Origin: Sva-07 sp964592115
GTDB lineage: Bacteria > Actinomycetota > Acidimicrobiia > Acidimicrobiales > Ilumatobacteraceae
Length of the DNA: 16,316 nt
NCBI GenBank assembly: GCA_964592115.1
Contig: CAZQCP010000060.1
Coordinates: forward strand, 1-16,316
Reading direction: 5' to 3'
A program made the position numbers and the translations under genes. This document shows positions 1-7,336 of this stretch, piece by piece (the stretch's first letter is position 1; each line of letters begins with the position of its first letter). Below the pieces are notes generated by a model that was not told the origin of the DNA, did no database searches, and worked only from the letters and a program-made list of their open reading frames with translations.

Positions 1-53
1 CGGTCTGACGCTGGTGCGCGGTTGCATGTGGTGTCTGACCCCGGATGCAATCG
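1..53. repeat. REPIN-like palindromic repeat, right half (cut by window edge)
   Basis: Bases 20-53 are identical over 34 bp to 4630-4663, and bases 1-19 match the spacer of that copy with small differences. The core carries GTGTCTGACCCC flanked by TTGCAT and ATGCAA. The left arm would lie before base 1. It sits 27 bp past the stop of the PLP enzyme gene, at a gene 3' end like the other two copies. Confidence 0.85.
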
Positions 54-80
54 GGTCATCGGGGTGACGACCGGGCGCGG

Positions 81-1295
81 TCAGTCGAACGTTGCGTCGA
101 GCGCCGCGGCGAGGTCGGCGAGCAGGTCGGCGGGATCTTCGAGACCGACCGAGAAGCGGAGGTGACCGAGCGTGCGGAACGGCTCGGGGTAGTAGGCGAC
201 GCGCGGACCGGTGGTGCCGACGTACACGATCAGCGACTCGTCGTGACCGAGCGACACGGCGGAGGTGACCACGCGCAGGTTGGCGACGAAGCGGTTGTGG
301 ATCTCGATCGCCGTGGCTGGTTCCGTTGCCAGCGCGAACGCGAGCATCCCGCCGAACCCGCCGGTGAGCACCCGTTGGGCGAGGTCGTGCTGCGGGTGAG
401 TGGCAAGTCCTGGATAGGCGACGTGAGCGATCCGTGGGTCGGCGGCGAGGAACCGGGCGACGTCGAGCGCGTTGGCGTTGTGCTGGCGCAGCCGGAGCGG
501 GAGTGTGATCGCGCCGCGGTTGATCAGCCACGCGTTGAACGGGCTGATCACACCGCCCACATCGACCATCGCGTCGGTCTTGATCTGGCGGATCAGCTCG
601 CGGCTGCCGGCCACCGAGCCGCCCATCGCGTCGCCGTGGCCGTTGATGTACTTCGTCAGCGAGTGAACCGACAGGTCGGCGCCGAGCTCGACGGGTCGCG
701 CCAGCGGGGGAGGCGTGAACGTCGAATCGATCGACAACAGCGCGCCGGCGGCGTGGGCGATGTCGGCCAGCGCGGCGACGTCGGCGAGGCGAGTGGTCGG
801 GTTGGCGATGGTCTCGGTGTGGACGAGTCTCGTGTTCGGTTGCAGCGCGCCGCGAACGGCGTCGAGGTCGGAGGTGTCGACCAGCGTCGCAGTGATGCCG
901 TACTTGTCGGGGAGCAGTTCGGTGAACACCCGGAACGTGGCTTCGTACGTCTGGTCGGCGACGACGACGTGGTCGCCGCTGCGCAGGAACGTGAAGAACA
1001 CGGCGTGCAGCGCGGCGACACCGGAAGCGAGGACGACGGCGTCCTCGGCGTGCTCCAGGTGCGCGATCTTCGATTGGAGGGCGAGCTGGTTGACGCCGCT
1101 GTTGCGCGTGTAGAGCGGCACGTCGGTGCCAGACCAGCTGATCGACGACGGGTCGTCGGGCAGCGCGTACGAGTTGGCGAACACCAGCGGTGTGCGGATC
1201 GCGCCGCTGCCACCGTCGATCGAGTTCCCGGCGTGGACCGCCTGGGTGTGCTCGCGCAGCGTCGCCGGATCGTGCTTGTCGGGCCGAACGGTCAT
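81..1295 (-). CDS. Cys/Met-metabolism PLP-dependent enzyme (cystathionine gamma-lyase/synthase family)
   Basis: A 404-residue cytosolic enzyme, the usual length for this fold-type I family. Visible landmarks are the YTR motif (Y62, R64) that contacts the cofactor phosphate of the partner subunit, D190 in SIDSTF for the pyridine nitrogen, and the Schiff-base lysine K215 in HSLTKYINGHGD. The family does gamma- or beta-elimination and replacement on cystathionine, homocysteine, methionine or acyl-homoserines. Sequence alone does not decide between cystathionine gamma-lyase, methionine gamma-lyase and a synthase. The loop after YTR reads NSGVN rather than the common NPT. The ATG at 1295 has no Shine-Dalgarno; a TAGCGT hexamer lies 9 nt before it, suggesting a short-leader or leaderless message. 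The gene is divergent from the SGNH gene, and its 3' end faces the repeat at 1-53. Confidence 0.93.
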   Translation of the reverse strand: MTVRPDKHDPATLREHTQAVHAGNSIDGGSGAIRTPLVFANSYALPDDPSSISWSGTDVPLYTRNSGVNQLALQSKIAHLEHAEDAVVLASGVAALHAVFFTFLRSGDHVVVADQTYEATFRVFTELLPDKYGITATLVDTSDLDAVRGALQPNTRLVHTETIANPTTRLADVAALADIAHAAGALLSIDSTFTPPPLARPVELGADLSVHSLTKYINGHGDAMGGSVAGSRELIRQIKTDAMVDVGGVISPFNAWLINRGAITLPLRLRQHNANALDVARFLAADPRIAHVAYPGLATHPQHDLAQRVLTGGFGGMLAFALATEPATAIEIHNRFVANLRVVTSAVSLGHDESLIVYVGTTGPRVAYYPEPFRTLGHLRFSVGLEDPADLLADLAAALDATFD

Positions 1296-1359
1296 ACGTC
1301 GGGCACGCTACCGAGAGCGTGCAGTCCTGGTTCGTGCGTCGACAGTACGATCCACGCCG
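1296..1359. promoter_or_regulatory. Divergent promoter region with a 7-bp dyad
   Basis: This 64-bp space separates the divergent PLP-enzyme and SGNH genes. It holds a perfect dyad, GCACGCT-N6-AGCGTGC, at 1303-1322. On the minus strand, TAGCGT (in one arm of the dyad) is a -10 candidate 9 nt before the ATG at 1295. On the plus strand, TACGAT (1346-1351) lies 8 nt before the GTG at 1360. No convincing -35 box was found for either. The dyad could be an operator covering the minus-strand -10. Confidence 0.4.
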
Positions 1360-3096
1360 GTGGACGGGAGACGCAGATTTCCGACGATCGCGATCGTGAC
1401 GGTGCTCGTCGGCACGTTGCTGCTGAGCGGGTTGGCATCCGGCGTGTCGGAGCCCCCACGCGTCCACGCGGCGCCGGTCCTCGCGCTCGCGCCGCCCTCG
1501 CAACGAGTCGTGCTCGTGTCGGACTCGGTGGGGTTGGGCGCCGCCAGGGCGCTTCCGGCCGCGTTCGGGCCAGGGTGGGATGTCAACGTCATCGGCACGC
1601 CGGCGCACTTCGTCGAGATGCTCGAGTCGATCCACGTCCGCCCCCAGCTCGCCTCCAACCCGCAGATGTTCGGCGACCACGTCGTGATCGCCGGCGGGTA
1701 CAACTACCCGTACTGGGACCCGGCACGATTCGATCGGTCCATCGACTCGATGGTCTCGACGCTTGTTGCAGCCGGTGTGGAGAACATCTACTGGGTGACG
1801 TTGCGCGAGGTGAAGCCCGAGTTCGTCACCGCGTCGGCGTGGCGGGGGGTGCAGCCGTACTACTGGTACTTCCCGACCGTCAACGACCACCTCGAGCGGG
1901 CGCTGGACCGTCACCCCAACCTGAGGCTGATCGACTGGGCCGAGGTCGCCGACCGCCCTGGCATCACCTACGACGCGATCCACCTCAACCCCACCGGTGC
2001 CGCGCTGTACTCCGGGCTCATCGTGCAGGCGGTCGCCGACGCCGCCCGTCAGCCGCCCAACGGCGGGGTCACCCGTGTGCGGATCGATCAACCCGATGCG
2101 GCCGCGGTGGCGGTGAACGTCACGTCCACCTCGTCGCGGTCATCCGGCTACCTCACCGCGTACCCGTGCGATGCCGCGCGGCCCGAGGTGAGCAACCTCA
2201 ACCCCACGCGAGGCCAGATCGTCGCCGCCGCGGCGATCGTGCCGGTCGGTCCGAGCCGGGAGATCTGCGTCTACAACCGCCAGGCCGGCCACGTGATCGT
2301 CGACGTGTTCGGACGGTTCACCAACGCGGCGAACGTGCAACCCGGAGCGCCGACACGGCTGCTCGACACCCGTAGCGGACCGCGGCAGCCCGCCTGGACG
2401 GCGCGCAAGATCAAGGTCACCACCCCCGCGGGCACCACGGGGCACGCCGACGCGGTGGCGATCAACGTGACGGCGGTCGACTCCGTGGCGGACGGCTACG
2501 TGTCGGTGCACCCGTGTTCGGTGACGAGACCGGACACGTCGACGGTGAACTTCAGCGCTGGCGCAGCCGTGCCGAACCTCGCCGTGGCGTCACCAGATGC
2601 CGACGGCAACGTATGTCTCACTGCAAGCGTGGACACGCACGTGCTCGTCGACCGGTTCGCGTCGTTAGGCGCAACGGCCGGGGATGCGCCGATGCGCCTG
2701 ATCGCACCGCGGCGGGTGGTCGACACGCGCCGCGACCCGGCCGCGCCGACCGACGGTCAGGTGGTCCGGTTCGCGATCCGCGACGCCGGCTTCACGGTTG
2801 CCGACGTCGGGGCGGCGGGGAAGGGCGGGGTGCTCGCCAACGTGACCATCGCCGACCCGCGCGGCGCCGGCTACGCGACGGCGTACCCGTGCGCCGACGG
2901 GCGGCCCGATACCTCGAACGTCAACTACGTCGCCGGCAAGAACGTCGCCAACATGGCGACCGTGCGCCCCGACGCGGCCGGCGAGATCTGTGTCTACACG
3001 TTCACCGCCGCCGAGGTGATCGTCGACGTGCTCGGCGCGACCGGCAACGGCTTCGTCGGTGTGAAGCCATCGCGCCTGGTCGATACACGCCGCTGA
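1360..3096 (+). CDS. Secreted SGNH-hydrolase-like protein with three C-terminal 'LDTR' surface repeats
   Basis: The start chosen is GTG 1360, because it gives an ideal signal peptide: MDGRRRFPT, a hydrophobic core to about residue 29, then an HAAP cleavage region. It yields 578 residues. Residues about 48-230 resemble an SGNH/GDSL hydrolase: SDS with nucleophile S56, GGYN with N115, and DAIH with D205 and H208. From about residue 238 there are three beta-rich repeats of 116-125 residues with the pattern AVxVNVT...GYxTAYPC...ICVY...VIVDVxG, joined by (V/L)DTR motifs. The protein ends in a lone RLVDTRR. Each repeat has two cysteines exactly 33 residues apart (C270/C303, C386/C419, C511/C544), probably one disulfide each. 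The likely role is an exported esterase or acyl-hydrolase acting on the envelope or extracellular polymers; the substrate is unknown. No sortase motif or C-terminal membrane helix is present. Confidence 0.85.
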   Translation: MDGRRRFPTIAIVTVLVGTLLLSGLASGVSEPPRVHAAPVLALAPPSQRVVLVSDSVGLGAARALPAAFGPGWDVNVIGTPAHFVEMLESIHVRPQLASNPQMFGDHVVIAGGYNYPYWDPARFDRSIDSMVSTLVAAGVENIYWVTLREVKPEFVTASAWRGVQPYYWYFPTVNDHLERALDRHPNLRLIDWAEVADRPGITYDAIHLNPTGAALYSGLIVQAVADAARQPPNGGVTRVRIDQPDAAAVAVNVTSTSSRSSGYLTAYPCDAARPEVSNLNPTRGQIVAAAAIVPVGPSREICVYNRQAGHVIVDVFGRFTNAANVQPGAPTRLLDTRSGPRQPAWTARKIKVTTPAGTTGHADAVAINVTAVDSVADGYVSVHPCSVTRPDTSTVNFSAGAAVPNLAVASPDADGNVCLTASVDTHVLVDRFASLGATAGDAPMRLIAPRRVVDTRRDPAAPTDGQVVRFAIRDAGFTVADVGAAGKGGVLANVTIADPRGAGYATAYPCADGRPDTSNVNYVAGKNVANMATVRPDAAGEICVYTFTAAEVIVDVLGATGNGFVGVKPSRLVDTRR

Positions 3097-3119
3097 CGCG
3101 TTGCGTGAGCGGCTGCGCT

Positions 3120-3196
3120 GGCACGTTTCGTGCCTCGTTCCGAGGTTGGCGGCGGTCCTGCCGCTTCTCGGCATGGAAGCTGACTACCTCGGAACG
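3120..3196. terminator. Structured intergenic region, probable terminator of the SGNH gene
   Basis: A 6-bp stem with a 3-nt loop (GGCACG-TTT-CGTGCC) lies at 3120-3134, 23 bp after the SGNH stop. It is followed by an 11-bp perfect inverted repeat, CGTTCCGAGGT at 3136-3146 and ACCTCGGAACG at 3186-3196, enclosing a GC-rich insert. No U-tract follows, which is common in high-GC actinobacteria. The remainder of the 237-bp gap to 3334 shows no gene that I can support. Confidence 0.4.
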
Positions 3197-3321
3197 TGTC
3201 GGGGATTGTGCCGGTTGCGCGTTGTCGCCAGGAGCTCCATGCCACGCCGGCGCCGCTGACGCGCCGCACGTCACCGCGGAGCTCACGGTGCCACACCCCG
3301 AAGCAGCGACATGCGCTGCGG

Positions 3322-3327
3322 TAGGTT
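3322..3327 (+). promoter_or_regulatory. Candidate -10 box (TAGGTT) for a leaderless VOC gene
   Basis: GGTAGGTT ends 6 nt before the ATG at 3334, the distance at which transcription would start on the start codon itself. No Shine-Dalgarno is present. The identical octamer with the identical 6-nt spacing precedes the GTG at 11570. No clear -35 box is seen. Confidence 0.4.
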
Positions 3328-3333
3328 GCGGCG

Positions 3334-3732
3334 ATGCACGAGCTGACCAAGGAATCGATCGACCTCGGGATCGTGACCAACGATGCGGTCAAGGCGATCG
3401 CCTTCTACCGAGACGTCCTCGGCCTCGACGACGCCGGCGAGAGCCCGATGCCGGGTGGAACGATGCACCGGCTGCAGTGCGGCACCAGCACGATCAAGAT
3501 CGTCCAACCTCGCAAGCCAGCCGCCGCGACGGCGCCGCCGGGCGGGATCCAAGGCGCCACGGGCTATCGCTACTGGACGATCTCCGTGTCGGACATCGCC
3601 GCAGTGTTCGCCCGTTGCGAGGCCGCTGGCACTCCCGTCGCCGTCCCGATCACCGAGCTGCGACCCGGCGTCACGATCGCCATCCTCGAGGATCCGGACG
3701 GGAACTGGGTCGAGCTGGCACAGTTCGACTGA
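3334..3732 (+). CDS. VOC (glyoxalase/bleomycin-resistance/dioxygenase) superfamily protein
   Basis: 132 residues, the length of a single VOC module of two beta-alpha-beta-beta-beta units. Recognisable parts are the first strand and helix (IDLGIVTNDAVKAIAFYRDVLGL, about residues 9-31), a second unit starting at YWTISVSDIAAVFARCEAAGTPV (about 80-102), and the closing DPDGNWVELAQF with E127. The two histidines that usually bind metal at the starts of the units are not seen (IDLGIV and YWTISV), so a metal-dependent glyoxalase is unlikely; a ligand-binding or non-metal role fits better. The start follows a TAGGTT box by 6 nt and has no Shine-Dalgarno. The MOSC gene follows 87 bp downstream with its own promoter-like sequence, so the two may be separate units. 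Confidence 0.85.
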   Translation: MHELTKESIDLGIVTNDAVKAIAFYRDVLGLDDAGESPMPGGTMHRLQCGTSTIKIVQPRKPAAATAPPGGIQGATGYRYWTISVSDIAAVFARCEAAGTPVAVPITELRPGVTIAILEDPDGNWVELAQFD

Positions 3733-3742
3733 TCACGAGCCC

Positions 3743-3778
3743 CGATCCAGATCTCGATCCGGATCTCGATCCGGGTCG
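3743..3778. repeat. Three 12-bp tandem repeats
   Basis: CGATCCAGATCT, CGATCCGGATCT and CGATCCGGGTCG follow each other directly 10 bp after the VOC stop. The first two units contain nested palindromes. This is a likely slippage-generated minisatellite with no visible coding role. Confidence 0.8.
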
Positions 3779-3783
3779 GTGCA

Positions 3784-3812
3784 TGTCGATGCGCGTGGAC
3801 TGTCGGTACGGT
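3784..3812 (+). promoter_or_regulatory. Candidate promoter of the MOSC gene (TGTCGA-N17-TACGGT)
   Basis: TACGGT (3807-3812) lies 7 nt before the ATG at 3820. TGTCGA is placed 17 bp upstream of it. The match to a consensus -35 is weak. The -10 position fits a leaderless message, and no Shine-Dalgarno is present. Confidence 0.35.
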
Positions 3813-3819
3813 TTCGTCG

Positions 3820-4524
3820 ATGGCGACGCGCGCTGCCCTGGTCGGTCGAGTGATCGCCGTGAGCGCCGGCGGGGCCTCGACGCTGCGCTACGCGGGGCGC
3901 ACCGTCGAGACGGCGTTCGTCAAGTCCGAAGTCGCAGGCAAGGTGCACGTCTCGAGGCTCGGGATCGCCGGCGACGAGCAAGTGTTCGAGCGCCACGGCG
4001 GACCGGACATGGCCCTCCTCGCCTATCCCGGCGAGCACTACGACTTCTGGCGGCGTGAAGGCCTCGATCTTCCGGCGGCGGCAGCGATGGGCGAGAACCT
4101 CACGGTCACCGGCCTCGTCGAGACCGACGTGTGGCTGGGGGACGTGTACGCCGTCGGCTCCGTGGTGGTGCAGGTCACCCGCCCGCGCAGCCCGTGCTAC
4201 AAGATCGCCGCCCGCTACGGGCGCAAGGATCTTCCCGTGCTGGCGCAAGAGACCGGCTACGTCGGCTACCTGCTGCGGGTCCTGACCGAGGGTGAGGTCG
4301 GCGCCGGAGACTCGATGGAGCTGATCGATCGCCAGGACCATGGTGTGACCGTCGACGAAGCCGGTCGCGTGCTCAACGTCGACCGCAACGACATCGACGG
4401 TGCGCGGCGGGTGCTCGGCGTCGGCGCGCTCGCCCCGAAGGTTCGCCACAAGCTGGAGCAACGTGTCGCGGCAGCCGAGCCCCTCGGTCTCGACACCTCC
4501 CGCCTCTTCCTGACCGACGAGTGA
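3820..4524 (+). CDS. MOSC-domain protein (YiiM-like, putative molybdenum-cofactor sulfur carrier/reductase)
   Basis: 234 residues. The MOSC beta-barrel covers about residues 30-165. Its signatures are GIAGDEQ (about 48-54), RHGGPDMALLAYP (about 58-70), MGENLTV (about 90-96) and the conserved cysteine C126 in RPRSPCYKIA. A C-terminal alpha-helical tail (about 170-230) resembles the 3-alpha domain of E. coli YiiM. MOSC proteins use the cysteine to handle Mo-cofactor or sulfur chemistry; YiiM-type members reduce N-hydroxylated compounds such as 6-hydroxylaminopurine. That exact substrate is inference here. ATG 3820 is preferred over the in-frame GTG codons further in because TACGGT sits 7 nt ahead of it. 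The gene converges on csoR across the repeat at 4559-4663. Confidence 0.9.
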   Translation: MATRAALVGRVIAVSAGGASTLRYAGRTVETAFVKSEVAGKVHVSRLGIAGDEQVFERHGGPDMALLAYPGEHYDFWRREGLDLPAAAAMGENLTVTGLVETDVWLGDVYAVGSVVVQVTRPRSPCYKIAARYGRKDLPVLAQETGYVGYLLRVLTEGEVGAGDSMELIDRQDHGVTVDEAGRVLNVDRNDIDGARRVLGVGALAPKVRHKLEQRVAAAEPLGLDTSRLFLTDE

Positions 4525-4526
4525 CC

Positions 4527-4558
4527 GAGCAACGGTTTGGGGACGGGTCCCGCCACCG
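4527..4558. repeat. Degenerate copy of the terminator hairpin found at 10133-10167
   Basis: The segment from 4528, reading AGCAACGGTTTGGGGACGGG, matches 10134 onward with one inserted T, but its right arm is decayed (TCCCGCCACCG). It starts 2 bp after the MOSC stop, so it probably came from the same dispersed terminator-like element. Confidence 0.5.
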
Positions 4559-4663
4559 CGATTGCATCCGGGGTCAGACACCACATGCAACCGCACACGT
4601 GACGCCGGCCGGTCTGACGCCTGGTGCATGGTTGCATGTGGTGTCTGACCCCGGATGCAATCG
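4559..4663. repeat. Complete REPIN-like element: 34-bp perfect inverted arms around a 37-bp spacer
   Basis: The left arm 4559-4592 and right arm 4630-4663 are exact reverse complements. The spacer is itself weakly palindromic around CCGGCCGG. The same arms occur at 20-53 and 16269-16301. The element fills the space between the convergent MOSC (stop 4524) and csoR (stop 4673) genes, so in RNA from either strand it forms a very stable hairpin and could end transcription both ways. The paired inverted units resemble REP doublets (REPINs) mobilised by RAYT (Y1 transposase-like) proteins; none is encoded here. Confidence 0.85.
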
Positions 4664-4672
4664 CTGGTGTCG

Positions 4673-4897
4673 CTACGCCTTGACGAGGCGCTCGATCGCC
4701 TTCGTGGCCTCGGCGACCATCGTGTCGAGCATCTCCTCGTTGCCCTCGGCGGCGGCATTCTTGACGCAGTGACGCACGTGTTCGTCGAGCAGGCCGACGG
4801 CAACGGATTGCAGCGCCTTCGTGGCGGCGCTCACCTGCGTGAGGATGTCGATGCAGTAGGTGTCCTCGTCGATCATCCGCCGGATGCCGCGCACCTG
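4673..4897 (-). CDS. csoR: CsoR-family copper-sensing repressor, N-terminus lost in the assembly gap
   Basis: 74 codons plus stop are visible, starting QVRGIRRMIDEDTYC, which in CsoR proteins is roughly residue 20 onward. The upstream codons lie in the Ns. The Cu(I) ligand set is intact: Cys at visible position 15, His at 40 and Cys at 44, with spacings of 25 and 4 that match C36/H61/C65 of M. tuberculosis CsoR. The protein is an all-helical dimer or tetramer that binds its operator without Cu(I) and lets go when Cu(I) binds. It is the last gene of the copper operon, so it would repress its own synthesis through the operator at 7806-7822. The internal GTG at 4892-4894 should not be taken as the start, because it falls inside the conserved QVRGI motif. 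Confidence 0.92.
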   Translation of the reverse strand, partial: QVRGIRRMIDEDTYCIDILTQVSAATKALQSVAVGLLDEHVRHCVKNAAAEGNEEMLDTMVAEATKAIERLVKA

Positions 4898-4997
4898 NNN
4901 NNNNNNNNNNNNNNNNNNNNNNNNNNNNNNNNNNNNNNNNNNNNNNNNNNNNNNNNNNNNNNNNNNNNNNNNNNNNNNNNNNNNNNNNNNNNNNNNN
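4898..4997. other. Assembly gap (100 Ns)
   Basis: Exactly 100 Ns, the conventional size for a gap of unknown length. It removes the csoR start and most of the copA-csoR intergenic space. At least about 60 bp of real coding sequence must be missing. Confidence 0.99.
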
Positions 4998-5024
4998 GGG
5001 TCGACGGGGTGCTGGGCGTGTCGG

Positions 5025-7328
5025 TCATCGGGTGCGGAACCTCCGGAGGCGCAAGCTGTTGGTCACGACGAAGACGCTCGAGAACGCCATCGCCGCGCCG
5101 GCGAGCATCGGGTTGAGCAACCCGGCGGCGGCGAGCGGGATGGCAGCGACGTTGTAGGCGAACGCCCAGAACAGGTTGCCCTTGATGGTCGACAGCGTGC
5201 GGCGGGAGAGGCGGATCGCATCGGCGGCCGATCGCAGGTCGCCGCGCACGAGAGTGATGTCGCTGGCTTCGATGGCGACATCGGTGCCGGTGCCCATGGC
5301 GAGGCCGAGGTCGGCTTGGGCGAGGGCGGCAGCGTCGTTGACGCCGTCGCCGACCATCGCGACGACCGCGCCCTCGCGCTGGAGACGGCGGACCACGTCG
5401 ACCTTGTCGTCGGGGAGGACCTCGGCGATGATCTCGTCGATGCCGACCTCAGCAGCGACGGCCCGGGCAGCTCGTTCGTTGTCGCCGGTGAGCAGGATGG
5501 GCCGCAGGCCGAGTCCGCGCAGCTCGGCCACTGCGGCAGCAGAGGTGTCCTTGACAGTGTCGGACACGACCAACACGGCGCGGGCCGAGCCGTTCCAGCC
5601 GGCGAGGATGGGCGTACGGCCGTCGGCTTCGGCGGCGTCCCGTGCGGCGCGCAGATCCTCCGGCAGGGAGAGTCCGCGGTCGGCGAGGAAGCGCTCGCGG
5701 CCGGCGACGATGGCGTGACCGTCGACGATGCCGCTCACGCCGAGACCTTGCGTGTTGACGAACGAGTCGACCGCGACGAGCTCGATGTCGCGCGTGCGAG
5801 CGCCTGTGGCGACGGCCTGGGCGATGGGATGCTCACTGGCGTCTTCGAGTGAGCCGGCGAGGCGCAATGCCTCGTTCACGGAGATGCCGCCGGTCGTGAT
5901 CACGTCGACGAGCGTCATGCGGCCGGTGGTGACGGTGCCGGTCTTGTCGAGCACGATCGTGTCGACCTGTCGCGTCGATTCGAGGATCTCGGGGCCCTTG
6001 ATCAGGATCCCGAGCTGAGCGCCGCGCCCGGTGCCGACCATGAGCGCAGTCGGCGTCGCCAAGCCGAGCGCACACGGGCAGGCGATGATCAACACGGCGA
6101 CCGCCGCGGTGAACGCGACCGTCGCGCTGTCGGTTGCTGCCGCGGTGAGCCAGAACCCGAGCGTGGCGAACGCCAGCGCGATCACGATGGGTACGAAGAC
6201 GGCGGAGACACGATCCGCGAGTCGTTGGACCGGCGCCTTGCCGGTCTGGGCGTCTTCGACGAGTCGCGCGATCTGGGCGAGGGCGGTGTCCGAGCCGACC
6301 CGGGTGGCGACGACCACCAGACGCCCGCCGGCGTTGACGGTCGCACCCGTGACCGCATCGCCAGGCCGGACCTCGACGGGCACCGGTTCGCCGGTGAGCA
6401 GCGACGTGTCGATGGCGGAGGTGCCCTCGGTGACGGTGCCGTCGGTGGCGATCTTCTCGCCTGGCCGGACGATGAAGTGGTCGCCGACCGCGAGCTCGTC
6501 GGTCGGGATGCGAACCTCCGTGCCGTCACGCACGACGGCAACCTCCTTGGCGCCGAGCTCGAGCAGCGCCCGCAAGGCAGCGCCGGAACGCCGCTTGGCA
6601 CGCGCCTCGAAATACCGACCGGCGAGGATGAACATCGTCACGCCGGCGGCGGTCTCGAGGTAGATCTGCGAGCCACCCGCGGCGCGTTCGGCGGTCCACG
6701 CGAACCCGTGCGTCATGCCGATCTCGCCGGCCGTGCCGAAGAACAAGGCGTACAGCGACCAGCCGAACGCAGCCAGGACGCCGATCGAGATGAGCGTGTC
6801 CATCGTTGCGGCCGCGTGCCGGAGGTTCATCCACGCGGCGCGGTGGAACGGCCACGCTCCCCAGGTGACGACGGGAGCGGTGAGCGTGAGCGAGAGCCAT
6901 TGCCAGGCGTCGAACTGCAGCGCCGGCACCATCGCCAGCACGATGACCGGCACGGTGAGGACGATGGAGCCGATCAGTCGCTGGCGGAGCGCGGTCGTCT
7001 CGTCGGATTCGGCATCGACCTCGCCGGTGGATGCGGTGCCGGACGACATGGTGGACGTCGGGAGGCGAGCGGTGTAGCCGGCCGCTTCCACCTGGGCGAT
7101 CAGATCGTCGGCGGTCACGCCCTCGGGTACGGAAACCTTGGCCTGCTCCGTCGCGTAGTTGACCGCTGCGGTGACGCCGTCGAGCTTGTTGAGTCGCTTC
7201 TCCACCCGGGCAGCGCACGACGCACACGTCATGCCGCCGATGACGAGATCGACTCGGCTCTCCGGCGAGGTGGGGGCAGCGAGCGACGATGTGGCTGCTG
7301 ATGCGGCAGGGGTGGCAGTGGGGTTCAT
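5025..7328 (-). CDS. copA: Cu(I)-exporting P1B-type ATPase CopA
   Basis: 767 residues from ATG 7328, which has GAGG about 8 nt upstream. In order: one N-terminal heavy-metal domain with GMTCASC (C35, C38); two hydrophobic hairpins (about 110-225); the actuator domain with LLTGEP; the metal-site helix with CPC (C417-C419); the phosphorylation motif DKTGT with D461; the SEHP nucleotide-binding motif; TGDN; and GDGVND (660-665). The last helices have AFAYN...P and MAFSS...NSLRLRR, the YN and M-SS signatures of the Cu+ subgroup P1B-1, so copper is the likely substrate rather than Zn or Cd. It pumps Cu(I) out across the plasma membrane using ATP. The start lies 8 bp after the stop of the His-rich small gene, and csoR follows across the gap. 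Confidence 0.97.
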   Translation of the reverse strand: MNPTATPAASAATSSLAAPTSPESRVDLVIGGMTCASCAARVEKRLNKLDGVTAAVNYATEQAKVSVPEGVTADDLIAQVEAAGYTARLPTSTMSSGTASTGEVDAESDETTALRQRLIGSIVLTVPVIVLAMVPALQFDAWQWLSLTLTAPVVTWGAWPFHRAAWMNLRHAAATMDTLISIGVLAAFGWSLYALFFGTAGEIGMTHGFAWTAERAAGGSQIYLETAAGVTMFILAGRYFEARAKRRSGAALRALLELGAKEVAVVRDGTEVRIPTDELAVGDHFIVRPGEKIATDGTVTEGTSAIDTSLLTGEPVPVEVRPGDAVTGATVNAGGRLVVVATRVGSDTALAQIARLVEDAQTGKAPVQRLADRVSAVFVPIVIALAFATLGFWLTAAATDSATVAFTAAVAVLIIACPCALGLATPTALMVGTGRGAQLGILIKGPEILESTRQVDTIVLDKTGTVTTGRMTLVDVITTGGISVNEALRLAGSLEDASEHPIAQAVATGARTRDIELVAVDSFVNTQGLGVSGIVDGHAIVAGRERFLADRGLSLPEDLRAARDAAEADGRTPILAGWNGSARAVLVVSDTVKDTSAAAVAELRGLGLRPILLTGDNERAARAVAAEVGIDEIIAEVLPDDKVDVVRRLQREGAVVAMVGDGVNDAAALAQADLGLAMGTGTDVAIEASDITLVRGDLRSAADAIRLSRRTLSTIKGNLFWAFAYNVAAIPLAAAGLLNPMLAGAAMAFSSVFVVTNSLRLRRFRTR

Positions 7329-7336
7329 CGCGAACC

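Noticed and set aside
45..2375. Very long plus-strand open frame of 776 codons over the PLP gene and SGNH gene
   Set aside because: It is an antisense or out-of-frame shadow: Arg/Gly-rich with no domain logic, while the overlapped frames encode clear conserved motifs. High GC makes stop codons rare.
3743..3778. Iteron-type origin or operator array
   Set aside because: Only three 12-bp units sit directly after a stop codon, with no replication gene or A/T-rich region nearby; slippage explains them.
2514..4058. 514-codon plus-strand open frame crossing the SGNH gene end, the VOC gene and the MOSC gene
   Set aside because: It overlaps three well-supported genes in other frames and is Arg-rich without motifs.
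4559..4663. CRISPR array or site-specific attachment site
   Set aside because: Only two inverted arms around one spacer, no direct-repeat series, and no cas or integrase gene; the doublet form fits REP/REPIN elements better.
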